The notes beneath the pieces were generated by a model, which was given only the letters and a program-made list of their open reading frames with translations, was not told where the DNA came from and made no database searches. The translations under genes and the position numbers were made by a program. This document shows, one piece after another, positions 1 to 8,061 of a stretch of 64,000 bases of DNA. Within the stretch, counting starts at the first letter, position 1, and each line of letters begins with the position of its first letter. Origin of the DNA: Saccharothrix luteola (lineage in GTDB: Bacteria > Actinomycetota > Actinomycetes > Mycobacteriales > Pseudonocardiaceae); contig NZ_JAJHUO010000035.1 of the NCBI RefSeq assembly GCF_020859565.1, positions 3,058 through 67,057 on the forward strand, given 5' to 3'.

Positions 1-75
1 TGCCCCCCCCCGCTTGGGTGGTTCTGCCGACGGGGCCCGGGCCGGGGGGGGGGGGCCCCCCCCCCCCCCCCCCCA
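1..75. other. Suspicious G-run/C-run tract at window edge
   Basis: Bases 44-55 are twelve consecutive Gs followed at once by nineteen Cs (56-74), with another C run at 3-11. Such a perfect G-to-C homopolymer pair is unlike the rest of the window except at 54099-54126, where a similar tract interrupts a transporter gene. I read it as low-quality or mis-assembled sequence. The end of the neighbouring tnpB gene cannot be trusted past about position 78. Confidence 0.6.
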
Positions 76-77
76 CG

Positions 78-1187
78 GGTGCGGGTTTCCTGTTTCGTCG
101 CCGATCGCGGAAGGGAGGGCCCTTGCCGTCTGACATCAGCTCCGCAGGCATCGCCCGAGTCGCCCCGAGCTGCGACTCGACCAGCCGCGAGGATGTTCTT
201 CGCCGCGTTGAGGTCCCGATCGTGATGGGTGCGGCAGGCATGACACGTCCAGTGCAGGACAGGCAGTTCCGGTTCGGCGAGCACTTCCCCGCAAGTCGAG
301 CATCGCTTGGTCGACGGGTACCAGCGGTAGATCACCGCGAGGGTGCGCCCGGCGTGGGCGGCCTCGTGCTCGAGTTGGCGGCGGAACCCGCCCCAACCCG
401 CGTCAGCGATGGCGCGTGCCAACCTGCGGTTGCGGACCATGGTCCCGACCGCCAGATCCTCGATCGCGATCAGGTCTGCCGACCGCACCAGGTTGGTGCT
501 GGTGCGGTGCAGGAAGTCGTGCCGGGCGTTGCGCACCTTCCGGTGGGCACGGGCGACCTTGGCCTTGGCCTTGCGCCGGTTGTTCGACTCCCGTTGAGAG
601 CGGGCGAGTCTGCGCTGGTGGCGGGCGAGGTTCCGCGCCTTGCGATCCAGGTGACGCTGGTTGGCGACCCGGTCTCCGTCGCTGGTCACCAGGAAGTACC
701 GCAAACCGAGGTCCGCGCCCACGTCGTGCCCGGTGGCAGGCAGCGATTTCGCCTCGTCGGTGTCGACGGCGAAGGTCACGTACCAGCGGCCGTCCGGGTC
801 ACGGGAGACCACCGCCATCGTGGGGTGCAGAGCGGTGACGTCCACTTGGTCGAAGGACCAGGTGGAGTCCGATGGCGCGGACGTCTTGGCCGGGCCGGCG
901 AAGAAGTTCCGGAACGCCACATGCTGGTGACGGAGGGTCTGTTGCAACGGCACCGACGACACCTCGGACAGGAACGCCAGACCCTCGGTCTGCTTCCACG
1001 CCGTCAGCAGGGCGTCGGTCTCCCGGTACGACGTTCGCTTGCCCTCGACGCGGCAACGGCGGTCGCGTTCGGCCAGGGCCTTGTGCCACACGAGGCGCAC
1101 ACAGCCGAACGTCCGGTTCAGCATCGCGGCCTGCTCTGGAGTCGGATAGGCGCGGCATCGGTACGCCGTTCGCACGCAGATCAGCAC
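78..1187 (-). CDS. tnpB: TnpB (IS200/IS605-family OrfB), RNA-guided nuclease; 3' end not resolved
   Basis: Transposon-associated RNA-guided DNA endonuclease, ancestor family of Cas12. Reading from GTG at 1187 gives about 370 residues without a stop: an N-terminal YRCRAYPTPEQ helix-turn-helix start, a basic middle region, and the three RuvC parts. These are Asp in VGADLGLR, Glu in IAIEDLAV and Asp in HHDRDLNAAKN, with a zinc ribbon (CSTC and CHAC) between the last two. All catalytic residues are present, so the protein could be active. No tnpA is visible. The frame stays open into the G/C homopolymer at 44-74, so the C-terminus and the omegaRNA/right end normally found at the 3' end of tnpB are missing or corrupted. 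It is divergent from an ABC permease gene whose usual upstream binding-protein gene is absent, so the element may have inserted there (inference). The start could also be further upstream, because the frame is open. Confidence 0.85.
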
Positions 1188-1327
1188 ACTGAAGGAGTAA
1201 CGATGAGTGCGAATCCGGTTGGTCGGCCTGCGCGCCGCCCATCTGAACCGTTTTCGCGTTACTGGGGCGACCCAGGCGGGCGAATTCCTCGCCGAAGCGC
1301 AGACCCTGGTCGTACCCAGGAGACCGA

Positions 1328-2260
1328 GTGACGGCGGTCGCTCGCCGCGCCCGGGGCGCGACCTCGGGCGCGGGGCGACTCGCCGCGGCGCTCTTGTCAC
1401 CGACGTTCATCGTGCTCGGCCTCGTGGTCGGGTACCCGCTGGTGGCGGCGCTGCGCGAGTCGGTGTTCCGGGAGGGGACCGACCTCGACGAGAGCGGCTT
1501 CATCGTCGAGGGCGCGCGTTTCGTCGGTGTCGACAACTACACCGCGATCTTCGTCGGCGAGTCCGCCGCCCGGTTCTGGAACGCGTTCGGCAACACCACG
1601 GTGTTCACCGTCATCACGGTCGCCCTGGAGGTGCTGCTCGGCGTCGGCATGGCGCTGGTGATGCACCACGCGATCCGCTGGCGCGGCATAGTGCGGGCCA
1701 GCATCCTGGTGCCGTGGGCCGTGCCCACCGCGGTCTCGGCGCTGCTGTGGCGCTGGATCTTCCAGGCCGACGGCGTGGCGAACGCGTTGATCGGGCAGCA
1801 GGTCCTGTGGACCACCGAGGGCTGGCAGGCGAAGTTCGCGGTCATCCTCGCGGACGTGTGGAAGACCGCGCCGTTCGTCGGCCTGCTGGTGCTCGCGGGG
1901 CTGCAGATCATCCCGAACGACGTCTACGAGGCCGCACGCGTCGACGGCGCGTCGGCGTGGCGGCAGTTCTGGCAGATCACGCTCCCGCTGGTGAAGCCGG
2001 CGCTCCTGGTGGCCGTGCTGTTCCGGGTGCTGGACGCGCTGCGCATGTTCGACCTGCCGTTCGTGCTCATCGGCAGCCGCAAGGAATCGGTGGAGACGCT
2101 GTCCATGGTGGCCTTCGACGAGGCGTCGAGCCTCAGGTTCGGCCCCGCCGCCGCGTACGCGACGATATTGTTCGTCTACGTGGCCGTCACGGCCCTGGTG
2201 TTCGTGCGGTTGCTCGGCGCGGACGTCATCGGCGCCGCTCGGGAAAGGTCGCGAAAATGA
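1328..2260 (+). CDS. Carbohydrate ABC transporter permease, MalF/UgpA type
   Basis: Inner-membrane permease of a CUT1-type sugar importer, 310 aa, with six predicted membrane segments. The cytoplasmic EAA loop (EAARVDGASAWRQFWQITLP) that docks the ATPase is intact. GTG start at 1328 with AGGAG six bases upstream. The stop overlaps the next permease start (ATGA). A solute-binding protein gene normally precedes this gene but is not seen: a TnpB gene lies there on the other strand. The ATPase is also absent, as is usual for actinobacterial CUT1 systems that share MsiK. The convergent secreted GH92 enzyme suggests a mannoside or related oligosaccharide substrate, which is inference only. Confidence 0.88.
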   Translation: MTAVARRARGATSGAGRLAAALLSPTFIVLGLVVGYPLVAALRESVFREGTDLDESGFIVEGARFVGVDNYTAIFVGESAARFWNAFGNTTVFTVITVALEVLLGVGMALVMHHAIRWRGIVRASILVPWAVPTAVSALLWRWIFQADGVANALIGQQVLWTTEGWQAKFAVILADVWKTAPFVGLLVLAGLQIIPNDVYEAARVDGASAWRQFWQITLPLVKPALLVAVLFRVLDALRMFDLPFVLIGSRKESVETLSMVAFDEASSLRFGPAAAYATILFVYVAVTALVFVRLLGADVIGAARERSRK

Positions 2261-3111
2261 GCGCCACGACCCAGACCAGCGGCAACGGCACGCTGTGGAA
2301 GCGGGTGCTGACGTTCGGCGGGCTCGGGCTGATCCTGGTCTACTGCCTGGCGCCGTTCTACTGGATGGCGGTGTCGGCGTTCCGCCGCCCGTCCGACCAG
2401 TTCGAGCTGACGGCGCTGCCGATGCCGTTCTCGCTCGACAACCTGACCGCGGTCTTCTCGCCCGCCGTCGGGTTCGGCCGGTCGCTGCTCAACAGCCTGG
2501 TCGTCGCGGGCGTCACCACGATCCTCACGCTGATCATCGGCGTGTCGGCCGCGTACGCGCTGGCCCGGCTGCACTTCCGGTTCAAGAACGCGGTCGCGGC
2601 GCTGATCATCGCCACCTCGATGTTCCCCGGCATCTCCCTGCTGGTGCCGCTGCTGGCGTTGTTCACCGACATCGGGTGGATCAACACCTACCAGTCGATG
2701 ATCGTGCCCAGCCTGTCGTTCGCGCTGCCGCTGGCGGTGTGGAACCTGACCGCGTTCTTCCGGCAGATGCCGGAGGAGTTGGAGCAGGCGGCCATGATCG
2801 ACGGCTGCACGCGTGCCCAGGCGTTCCGCAAGGTCATCCTGCCGCTGGCCGCGCCCGGCATCTTCACCACCGCGATCATCACGTTCATCGCGGCGTGGAA
2901 CGAGTTCATCATCGCTTTGTCGATGGTCAACGACAGCACGATGCAAACTGCTACCGTCGCGATCTCCCGGTTCACCGGGGCGTACGGTTTCGACCAGCCG
3001 TTCGGCACGCAGATGGCCGCCGGCGTGATCGTGACCGTGCCGCTGGTCGTGGTGGTGCTGCTGTTCCAGCGGAGGATCATCGCAGGCTTGACCGCAGGTG
3101 GCGTCAAGTAG
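2257..3111 (+). CDS. Carbohydrate ABC transporter permease, MalG/UgpE type
   Basis: Second permease of the CUT1 sugar importer, 284 aa, six membrane segments. EAA loop EQAAMIDGCTRAQAFRKVIL is followed by PLAAPG, as in MalG. It starts at the ATG overlapping the previous stop by 4 bases, so the two are translationally coupled. The long open frame upstream of 2257 belongs to a different, non-coding frame. Followed by a strong hairpin and the convergent GH92 gene. Confidence 0.9.
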   Translation: MSATTQTSGNGTLWKRVLTFGGLGLILVYCLAPFYWMAVSAFRRPSDQFELTALPMPFSLDNLTAVFSPAVGFGRSLLNSLVVAGVTTILTLIIGVSAAYALARLHFRFKNAVAALIIATSMFPGISLLVPLLALFTDIGWINTYQSMIVPSLSFALPLAVWNLTAFFRQMPEELEQAAMIDGCTRAQAFRKVILPLAAPGIFTTAIITFIAAWNEFIIALSMVNDSTMQTATVAISRFTGAYGFDQPFGTQMAAGVIVTVPLVVVVLLFQRRIIAGLTAGGVK

Positions 3112-3129
3112 CCGCCTGGCGGTGTCAAC

Positions 3130-3169
3130 GGCCGGTCGCCACGTGATGGGAGAGCCGTGGCGACCGGCC
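3130..3169. terminator. Hairpin terminator between convergent genes
   Basis: Perfect 13-bp stem: ggccggtcgccac (3130-3142) pairs with gtggcgaccggcc (3157-3169) around a 14-base loop. It lies 18 bases after the permease stop and 30 bases from the GH92 stop, so it could serve both strands. A weaker hairpin (about 3179-3206) overlaps the GH92 stop codon. Confidence 0.7.
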
Positions 3170-3199
3170 AATTAACTGCCCTGCCGGGTGATGACCCGG

Positions 3200-5887
3200 T
3201 CAGGGGAGGCGCCACTGCTGGGCGCCGGTGCCGTTGCAGTCGTGGATCTGCAGCTGGACGCCGTTGACGGCGTTGCTGTTCGGCACGTCCAGGCACTTCC
3301 CGGACGGCGGGTTCACCAGCGTCGACCCCTTGGGCCACCACTGCTGCGCGCCCGTCCCGTTGCACGTCCACAGCTGCACCTTGGCGCCGTTGGTCCGCGA
3401 ACTGCCGCTGACGTCCAGGCACCGCCCGAGCGCCCGCACCGTGCCGTCCGGGGCGAGGGTCCACTGCTGGGCGGCCGAGGAGTTGCAGTCCCACAGCCGC
3501 ACGGGCGCGCCGTCGGTCGGGCCCGCCGGCTCGCCGTCCACGCACTTGCCCGCCAGGCCGACCACGGCGCCGGATCGCGCCGGGTTCGGACCGACGTCGA
3601 ACGACGGCGGCGCGTCGGCCGGGGCGCTGCCCCAGGTCGAGGCCGTCGCGCCCAGGCTGAAGTCCAGCGCGCCGCCCGACGCGACGAAGGACGCGGGCAG
3701 CCACGGCTTGGTGGACGCCACACCGTCGACCCGCAACGACTGGACGTACTTGACGGTGTCCGAGGCGTTCGGGGCCGTGATCGCGATCGTGGCGCCGTTG
3801 CCGCGTCGGATGGTCGTGGTCGGGAACTGCGGGCTGGCCAGCACCAGCTCGGCCCGTCCCGGCGCCTGCGGGTACAGGCCCAGCGCCGCCCACACCGCCC
3901 ACGACGACATCTCGCCCAGGTCGTCGTTGCCCACGATGCCCTCGGGTGTGGGCGGGAAGAGGGACGTCAACGCCCGCCGCACCACGTCCTGGGTCTTGTG
4001 CGGCGCGCCGGCGTAGGCGTAGGCCCAGGGCGTGTTGAGCGTCGGTTCGTTGCCCAGGTACGCGTACGGCTTCTTCGGCCCGGCGTTCAGCTCGGTGAAG
4101 AAGGTGTCCAGCCGTGCGGTGACGGCCGCGTTGCCGCCCATGGCGTCGAACAGCCCGCGGTGGTTGTACGGCACCATCCAGGTGTACTGGGCGGCGTTGC
4201 CCTCGACGTACTCGTTCTCCTGCGTCGGGCTGAACCCCGGCCACGTCAGGTCGGTGTTGCGCGGTTGCAGGTACTTGCTGCCCGAGTGGAACAGGCTGCG
4301 CCAGTTCTGCGCCCGCCGGAGGAAGGTCTCGGCGGTGCCCGCGTCGCCCAGCCGAGCCGCGAACTGGGAGATGGCGAAGTCCGCGCTGGTGTACTCCAAC
4401 GTGGTCGCGGCCGAGCCCCACACGTCGCCCAGGCCCGTCGGCACGTAGCCGTAGTCGTTGAACTGCAACCACCCCGGGCGCTGGCGGATGTCGTTCACCC
4501 CGGCCACCATGCGGCGCAACGCGTCCGCCGTGTCGAAGCCCGTGCCGCCGAACGCGTGCGCGGTCGACACGATGATCGCCATCGGGTCGCCGTTCATCAC
4601 GCCCGTGCCGCCGTTGGCGACCGTCCAGCGGTCGAAGTACCCGCCCTGGGCGGCCTGGTTCACCGCGGATCGCGCGATGTCGGCGGCTTCCGCCGGTCCC
4701 AGCAGCGCGATCAGCGCGATCTGGGACCGGTAGACGTCCCAGCCGGAGAAGTTCGCGTACTGCGTCCTCGCGGTCGTGTGCGTCTGCCGGTCGAAACCGG
4801 TGTACTGCCCGTTGACGTCGCTGAACACGTTGGGGTGCAACAGGGAGTGGTACAGCGCGGTGTAGAGCGCGCGGAGCTGGGTCGACGTGCCGCCGGTGAC
4901 GTCGATCCGGCCGAGCCAGGAGTTCCACGCGGCGCGCGCGGCGGTGCGGACGTCGTCGAACGACCGCGTGCCGGTCTCGGCCGCGAGGTTGGCCTTGGCG
5001 TTGTCCAGGCTCACGAACGAGATGCCGACCCGGGCGGTGACCGTCGTGGCGTTGAACGAAACGAACGCCGACGCGGCGAGCGGCCGCACGTCCTGCGCGG
5101 TGGCGGACGGCGCGGGCACGTGCTGCGTCCCGGCGGTCTTGGGCGAGGCCGGGACGCTGCCGGGGCTGCTGCCCTCGACCGCACGGCCGTCCGGCGTGAC
5201 CAGGCCGTTCGCGATCGTGGCGGTGGAGGCGAACGGCTGGTCGAAGGTCACGTGGAAGTGCAGCCGGTACCGGTTGCCCGCGCCGCAGAACCCGCCGCTG
5301 TCGGTGTAGCCGGACAGGCTGTCGGTCCCGATGGTGATCGAGCCGGTGGCCGAGTTGAACGCACGGGCGGCGTCGACGCTGAGCGAGGCGCGCCGGCCGG
5401 CCGGGTAGGTGAAGCGGGCCACGCCCGACCGCTGATTGGCGGTCAGCTCGCTGCGGATGCCGTTGTCGAAGCGGACCGAGTAGTAGCCCGGTGACGCCTG
5501 CTCGTCGGCGTGGGTGAACGTGGAGTAGGCCGTGGGCGTCGTGCCGAGGGACGGCATGAACGGCACGGTGCCGAAGTCGCTGCACCCCGGGCCCGACAGG
5601 TGCGTGAGGCTGAAGCCGCGGATCCGGTTGTCGTCGTAGTGGTAGCCGCCGTGCTGGTGGGTCACCGTGTCGGGGCTCCACTGGAGCATGCCGAACGGCG
5701 CGACGGCGCCGGGGAAGGTGTTGCCCGCGCCGCCGCCGTGCCCGAAGTCGGGGCCGCCGGGCTTGGTGCCGACGAACGGGTTGACGTGCTGCGCGGGATC
5801 GGTGATGGCGTGCGCCGTGCCGGCGTGGACCGGGACGGCGAGCGCGGCGAGGGTGAGCGCGGCGACAGCCGCGGAGCGGAGACGCAT
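3200..5887 (-). CDS. Secreted GH92 alpha-mannosidase-type glycoside hydrolase with C-terminal ricin-B lectin domain
   Basis: Calcium-dependent exo-mannosidase family, predicted secreted, 895 aa. Start chosen at ATG 5887, with GGAGG five bases upstream and a Sec signal peptide directly after it (RSAAVAALTLAALAVPVHAGTAHA). A longer upstream frame exists but has no signal. The N-terminal domain carries the family signatures VNPFVGT, GNTFPGA, PFGMLQWSPDT and GFSLTHLSGPGC. The catalytic domain has NDDLGEMSSWAVWAALG. The last ~130 residues are a ricin-type beta-trefoil (CBM13) with three QQW repeats, probably a polysaccharide-binding module. A perfect LacI-type palindrome sits 24 bases upstream of the start, pointing to sugar-responsive repression. 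Linkage specificity cannot be read from sequence. Confidence 0.92.
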   Translation of the reverse strand: MRLRSAAVAALTLAALAVPVHAGTAHAITDPAQHVNPFVGTKPGGPDFGHGGGAGNTFPGAVAPFGMLQWSPDTVTHQHGGYHYDDNRIRGFSLTHLSGPGCSDFGTVPFMPSLGTTPTAYSTFTHADEQASPGYYSVRFDNGIRSELTANQRSGVARFTYPAGRRASLSVDAARAFNSATGSITIGTDSLSGYTDSGGFCGAGNRYRLHFHVTFDQPFASTATIANGLVTPDGRAVEGSSPGSVPASPKTAGTQHVPAPSATAQDVRPLAASAFVSFNATTVTARVGISFVSLDNAKANLAAETGTRSFDDVRTAARAAWNSWLGRIDVTGGTSTQLRALYTALYHSLLHPNVFSDVNGQYTGFDRQTHTTARTQYANFSGWDVYRSQIALIALLGPAEAADIARSAVNQAAQGGYFDRWTVANGGTGVMNGDPMAIIVSTAHAFGGTGFDTADALRRMVAGVNDIRQRPGWLQFNDYGYVPTGLGDVWGSAATTLEYTSADFAISQFAARLGDAGTAETFLRRAQNWRSLFHSGSKYLQPRNTDLTWPGFSPTQENEYVEGNAAQYTWMVPYNHRGLFDAMGGNAAVTARLDTFFTELNAGPKKPYAYLGNEPTLNTPWAYAYAGAPHKTQDVVRRALTSLFPPTPEGIVGNDDLGEMSSWAVWAALGLYPQAPGRAELVLASPQFPTTTIRRGNGATIAITAPNASDTVKYVQSLRVDGVASTKPWLPASFVASGGALDFSLGATASTWGSAPADAPPSFDVGPNPARSGAVVGLAGKCVDGEPAGPTDGAPVRLWDCNSSAAQQWTLAPDGTVRALGRCLDVSGSSRTNGAKVQLWTCNGTGAQQWWPKGSTLVNPPSGKCLDVPNSNAVNGVQLQIHDCNGTGAQQWRLP

Positions 5888-5910
5888 CTGAACCTCCGGC
5901 AGGGGTAGGA

Positions 5911-5932
5911 GGCCTGACAACGTTGTCAGGCC
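5911..5932. promoter_or_regulatory. LacI-family operator upstream of GH92 gene
   Basis: Perfect 22-bp palindrome of half-site ggcctgacaac and its complement, with the central CG typical of LacI/GalR operators (core TGACAACGTTGTCA). It lies just upstream of the GH92 start at 5887. A related core (TACAACGTTGTA) lies between lacI and the GH2 gene at 20187, so one regulator may control both enzymes. Confidence 0.75.
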
Positions 5933-6061
5933 TTGATTCTCCCATCGGAGGTCCAGACCAGGAACCCGCTGCGCGGGGGAACGGCGCTGGGCCGGTGTTG
6001 TCCACCGGACACGCTCACTGAATGCGAAAGCCTTTATAGTTTCAGTGTAGACAAAAACCAA

Positions 6062-6715
6062 TCACCCTCGCACCGCGTCTGGCAGCCGCAAGCCCTGAGG
6101 CACCGAAACGCCGGCCGGCCACAGCTCGACCGCCGACTCGGGGTCGACCCCGGAGAGGTCGACCCCGGAGAGGTCGACGACCCCGCCGGCGAACGCGGCC
6201 GCGGCGAACGACAGGCGGCCGGTGATCGTGGCGTCGGCGAAGGTGACCCGGCCGGCGTCGGTGAACGTCGCGCCGGAGAAGTCACCGCCGTCGAAGACCG
6301 CGCCGGTGAAGTCGAAGTCGTGGCCGCGCCAGGTGCGCGGGTCGTCGTCGGCGAGGTGCAGGTTGTCGCGGATGAGCCGGATGACGGTGAGCCGGACGTG
6401 GCGCTCCTGACCGGGGTCCCGCTGCGCGGCGTCGGCGGTGCCGTAGGGCTGGCGCAGGTAGGCGCAGAGCACGTCGATGCAGCCCTGGCGCGCTTCCGGC
6501 GCGTCGTTCGCCAGTGCCGCGAACGCGTAGACACCGGCGACGCGCACCGAGGCGTCGGGCGCGCCCAGCAGCTCGGCCGCTTTGGCGTAGCGGTCGAGCA
6601 GCACCTTCGCGTCCTCGCGGTGGGAGTCGACCTCGTTGAGGCGCTGCCTCCGGTAGGCGACCGTCAACGCCACGACCGCGCCGACGCCGCCGACCACGGT
6701 CAGCACGACCTTCAC
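6062..6715 (-). CDS. Pentapeptide-repeat protein with N-terminal membrane segment
   Basis: 217 aa from GTG 6715, which overlaps the stop of the upstream small membrane protein (GTGA), a typical coupled start. The region upstream in this frame is Gly/Arg-rich and out of frame with the real membrane protein, so I do not include it. Residues 1-20 form a membrane helix. A helical region follows, then pentapeptide-like repeats of the A(D/N)LXX type in the C-terminal half (DFTGAVFDGGDFSGATF, VDLSGVDLSGVD), which should form a right-handed beta-helix. Actinobacterial homologues often carry the membrane part and the repeats in one protein, so a sequencing frameshift joining this gene with the next one is an alternative. 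Function unknown. Confidence 0.7.
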   Translation of the reverse strand: MKVVLTVVGGVGAVVALTVAYRRQRLNEVDSHREDAKVLLDRYAKAAELLGAPDASVRVAGVYAFAALANDAPEARQGCIDVLCAYLRQPYGTADAAQRDPGQERHVRLTVIRLIRDNLHLADDDPRTWRGHDFDFTGAVFDGGDFSGATFTDAGRVTFADATITGRLSFAAAAFAGGVVDLSGVDLSGVDPESAVELWPAGVSVPQGLRLPDAVRG

Positions 6716-7044
6716 GGCGTCGAGCCGCTCCTGGACACCGGTCGGTCGTCCCAGCACGCCCACAGGACCACCCCCACTCCCGCCGCGGCCGCCGCCAGCA
6801 GCAGGGTCCCGTGAACGAGCAGCGGCATCGCCGCCGAGATCGCCGCAGCCACCAGGGCGAAGACCCACACCGCCCAGTGCCGCCCGACCCACTGGCCACC
6901 TGCCACCGCCGCCTGCGCCCACCACCGGGGCGCCAGGCTCACGACCGCGGCGATGAGGGACGCCGCCGCCAGCCCGTGCCGCAGTCGCGGTCCCCGGCGG
7001 AAACCGAGGACGGCCCGGCTCACCTGTAAGGGTTGCTCGCTCAT
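6712..7044 (-). CDS. Small membrane protein, coupled to pentapeptide-repeat protein
   Basis: 110 aa from ATG 7044 (a TTG six codons further upstream is possible; no clear ribosome site for either). Two to three hydrophobic helices (AAASLIAAVVSLAP, WAVWVFALVAAAISAAMPLLV, LLLAAAAAGVGVVLWAC). Its stop overlaps the next start by four bases, so the two products are probably made together at the membrane, or the pair is one gene split by a frameshift. No recognised domain. Confidence 0.55.
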   Translation of the reverse strand: MSEQPLQVSRAVLGFRRGPRLRHGLAAASLIAAVVSLAPRWWAQAAVAGGQWVGRHWAVWVFALVAAAISAAMPLLVHGTLLLAAAAAGVGVVLWACWDDRPVSRSGSTP

Positions 7045-7104
7045 GACGTCATGGTGGCGCAACCGACCGCGTGCCGACCCGAACGCCGCCCGGTGGTCCG
7101 TTCG

Positions 7105-8061
7105 TCAGCCGATCGGCGCGGGGGAGTTGGCTTCCGGGACCAGGATCCTCGGTGTGCCGGAGCCGTCCGCCGGCACCGCCCACACGTCGTTGACGCCGTC
7201 GTCGCGCTGGATGCCGTAGGCGACGGTCGTCTGGTCGATCCAGGTCGGCTGGTCGTCCACGCTGCGGGTCTCCGCGAGCGGCGTGGCGGTCAAGGTCCCC
7301 AGGTCCATCGTCGACAGGCGCCAGCCCTGCTGCGGGTCGCCGTTCACCGCCGCTTTGTAGGCGATGAGCTTCCCGTCGGGGGAGAGGGACGGGCACTCCA
7401 CGTTGTCCGCGATCGACCGGAGGGTGCGTGCGGCGAAGTCGCCTTCCACCAGGTAGCGGTGCCCGCCGGTGGACATGGTGGCGTAGAAGCGGTTGTCGTC
7501 GGCGGTGAAGGTGACGCCCCAGAAGTTGCGGTCGACGGCGGTGGCGGGCGTGCCGTCCACGGTGGCGGTGAACTCCTCCAGCGAGGTGACGAGGGCGCCG
7601 GTGGCCGTGTCCAGGATCCCGGTGCTCGTGGAGAAGCCGTTGGCCGCGTACGAGTGACCGTCCACGAACAACGTCCACGCCACCATCCGGCCGCTCGGCG
7701 ACACGCGCGTGCGGTTGGGGAACCCGGTCAGCGGCACCGTCCGCACCTCCTTCGACCCCGCGTCCAGCACCGCCAGCTCACCCGCCTTGAACGCGCCGAC
7801 CGGCCGCAGGCACGAGGTGGTCCCGCCGGCGCTGTAGACGCGGTCGCACCGCTGCTCGGTCACTTCGCGCGGCCCGCTCGGATCGGACCGCGACACCGTG
7901 GACAGCCTGCCGTTGGTCAACACCACCAACCGCGGCCCGTCGACCGAGGTGGACGCCACCTCGTCGGACCCCGAGCCGGACCACGCGGCGTACCCGACCG
8001 CGACACCCGCCAGCAGCACGGCGACCAGCGCGGTGATCAGAAGACGTGCCCGAGTGGTCAT
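7105..8061 (-). CDS. Membrane-anchored TolB/WD40-like beta-propeller protein
   Basis: 318 aa. N-terminal hydrophobic anchor (LLITALVAVLLAGVAVGYAAW), then an extracytoplasmic domain with repeated blades of the TolB/PD40 kind: FPNRTRVSPSGRMVAWTLF, VECPSLSPDGKLIAYKA, DDQPTWIDQTTVAYGI. The S(P)(S/D)G(R/K)(M/L)(V/I)A blade motif recurs. Starts at ATG 8061 overlapping the stop of the upstream MFS gene (ATGA), so the two are co-translated. No catalytic motif is seen; a binding or sensing role beside the transporter is inference. Confidence 0.72.
   Translation of the reverse strand: MTTRARLLITALVAVLLAGVAVGYAAWSGSGSDEVASTSVDGPRLVVLTNGRLSTVSRSDPSGPREVTEQRCDRVYSAGGTTSCLRPVGAFKAGELAVLDAGSKEVRTVPLTGFPNRTRVSPSGRMVAWTLFVDGHSYAANGFSTSTGILDTATGALVTSLEEFTATVDGTPATAVDRNFWGVTFTADDNRFYATMSTGGHRYLVEGDFAARTLRSIADNVECPSLSPDGKLIAYKAAVNGDPQQGWRLSTMDLGTLTATPLAETRSVDDQPTWIDQTTVAYGIQRDDGVNDVWAVPADGSGTPRILVPEANSPAPIG

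Noticed and set aside
1207..2256. Long open frame continuing upstream of the second sugar permease
   Set aside because: It overlaps the first permease in another frame with Arg/Gly-rich sequence. The permease proper starts at ATG 2257.
5888..6061. Longer GH92 N-terminus
   Set aside because: No ribosome site or signal peptide there, and it would run through the LacI palindrome. ATG 5887 has both GGAGG and a signal peptide.
6062..6925. Pentapeptide-repeat gene starting at 6925
   Set aside because: The first 70 codons are a Gly/Arg-rich shadow of the overlapping membrane-protein gene. The GTGA start at 6715 fits better.
7042..7051. atgacgtcat palindrome as an operator
   Set aside because: It lies at a start codon and is too short to separate from chance.
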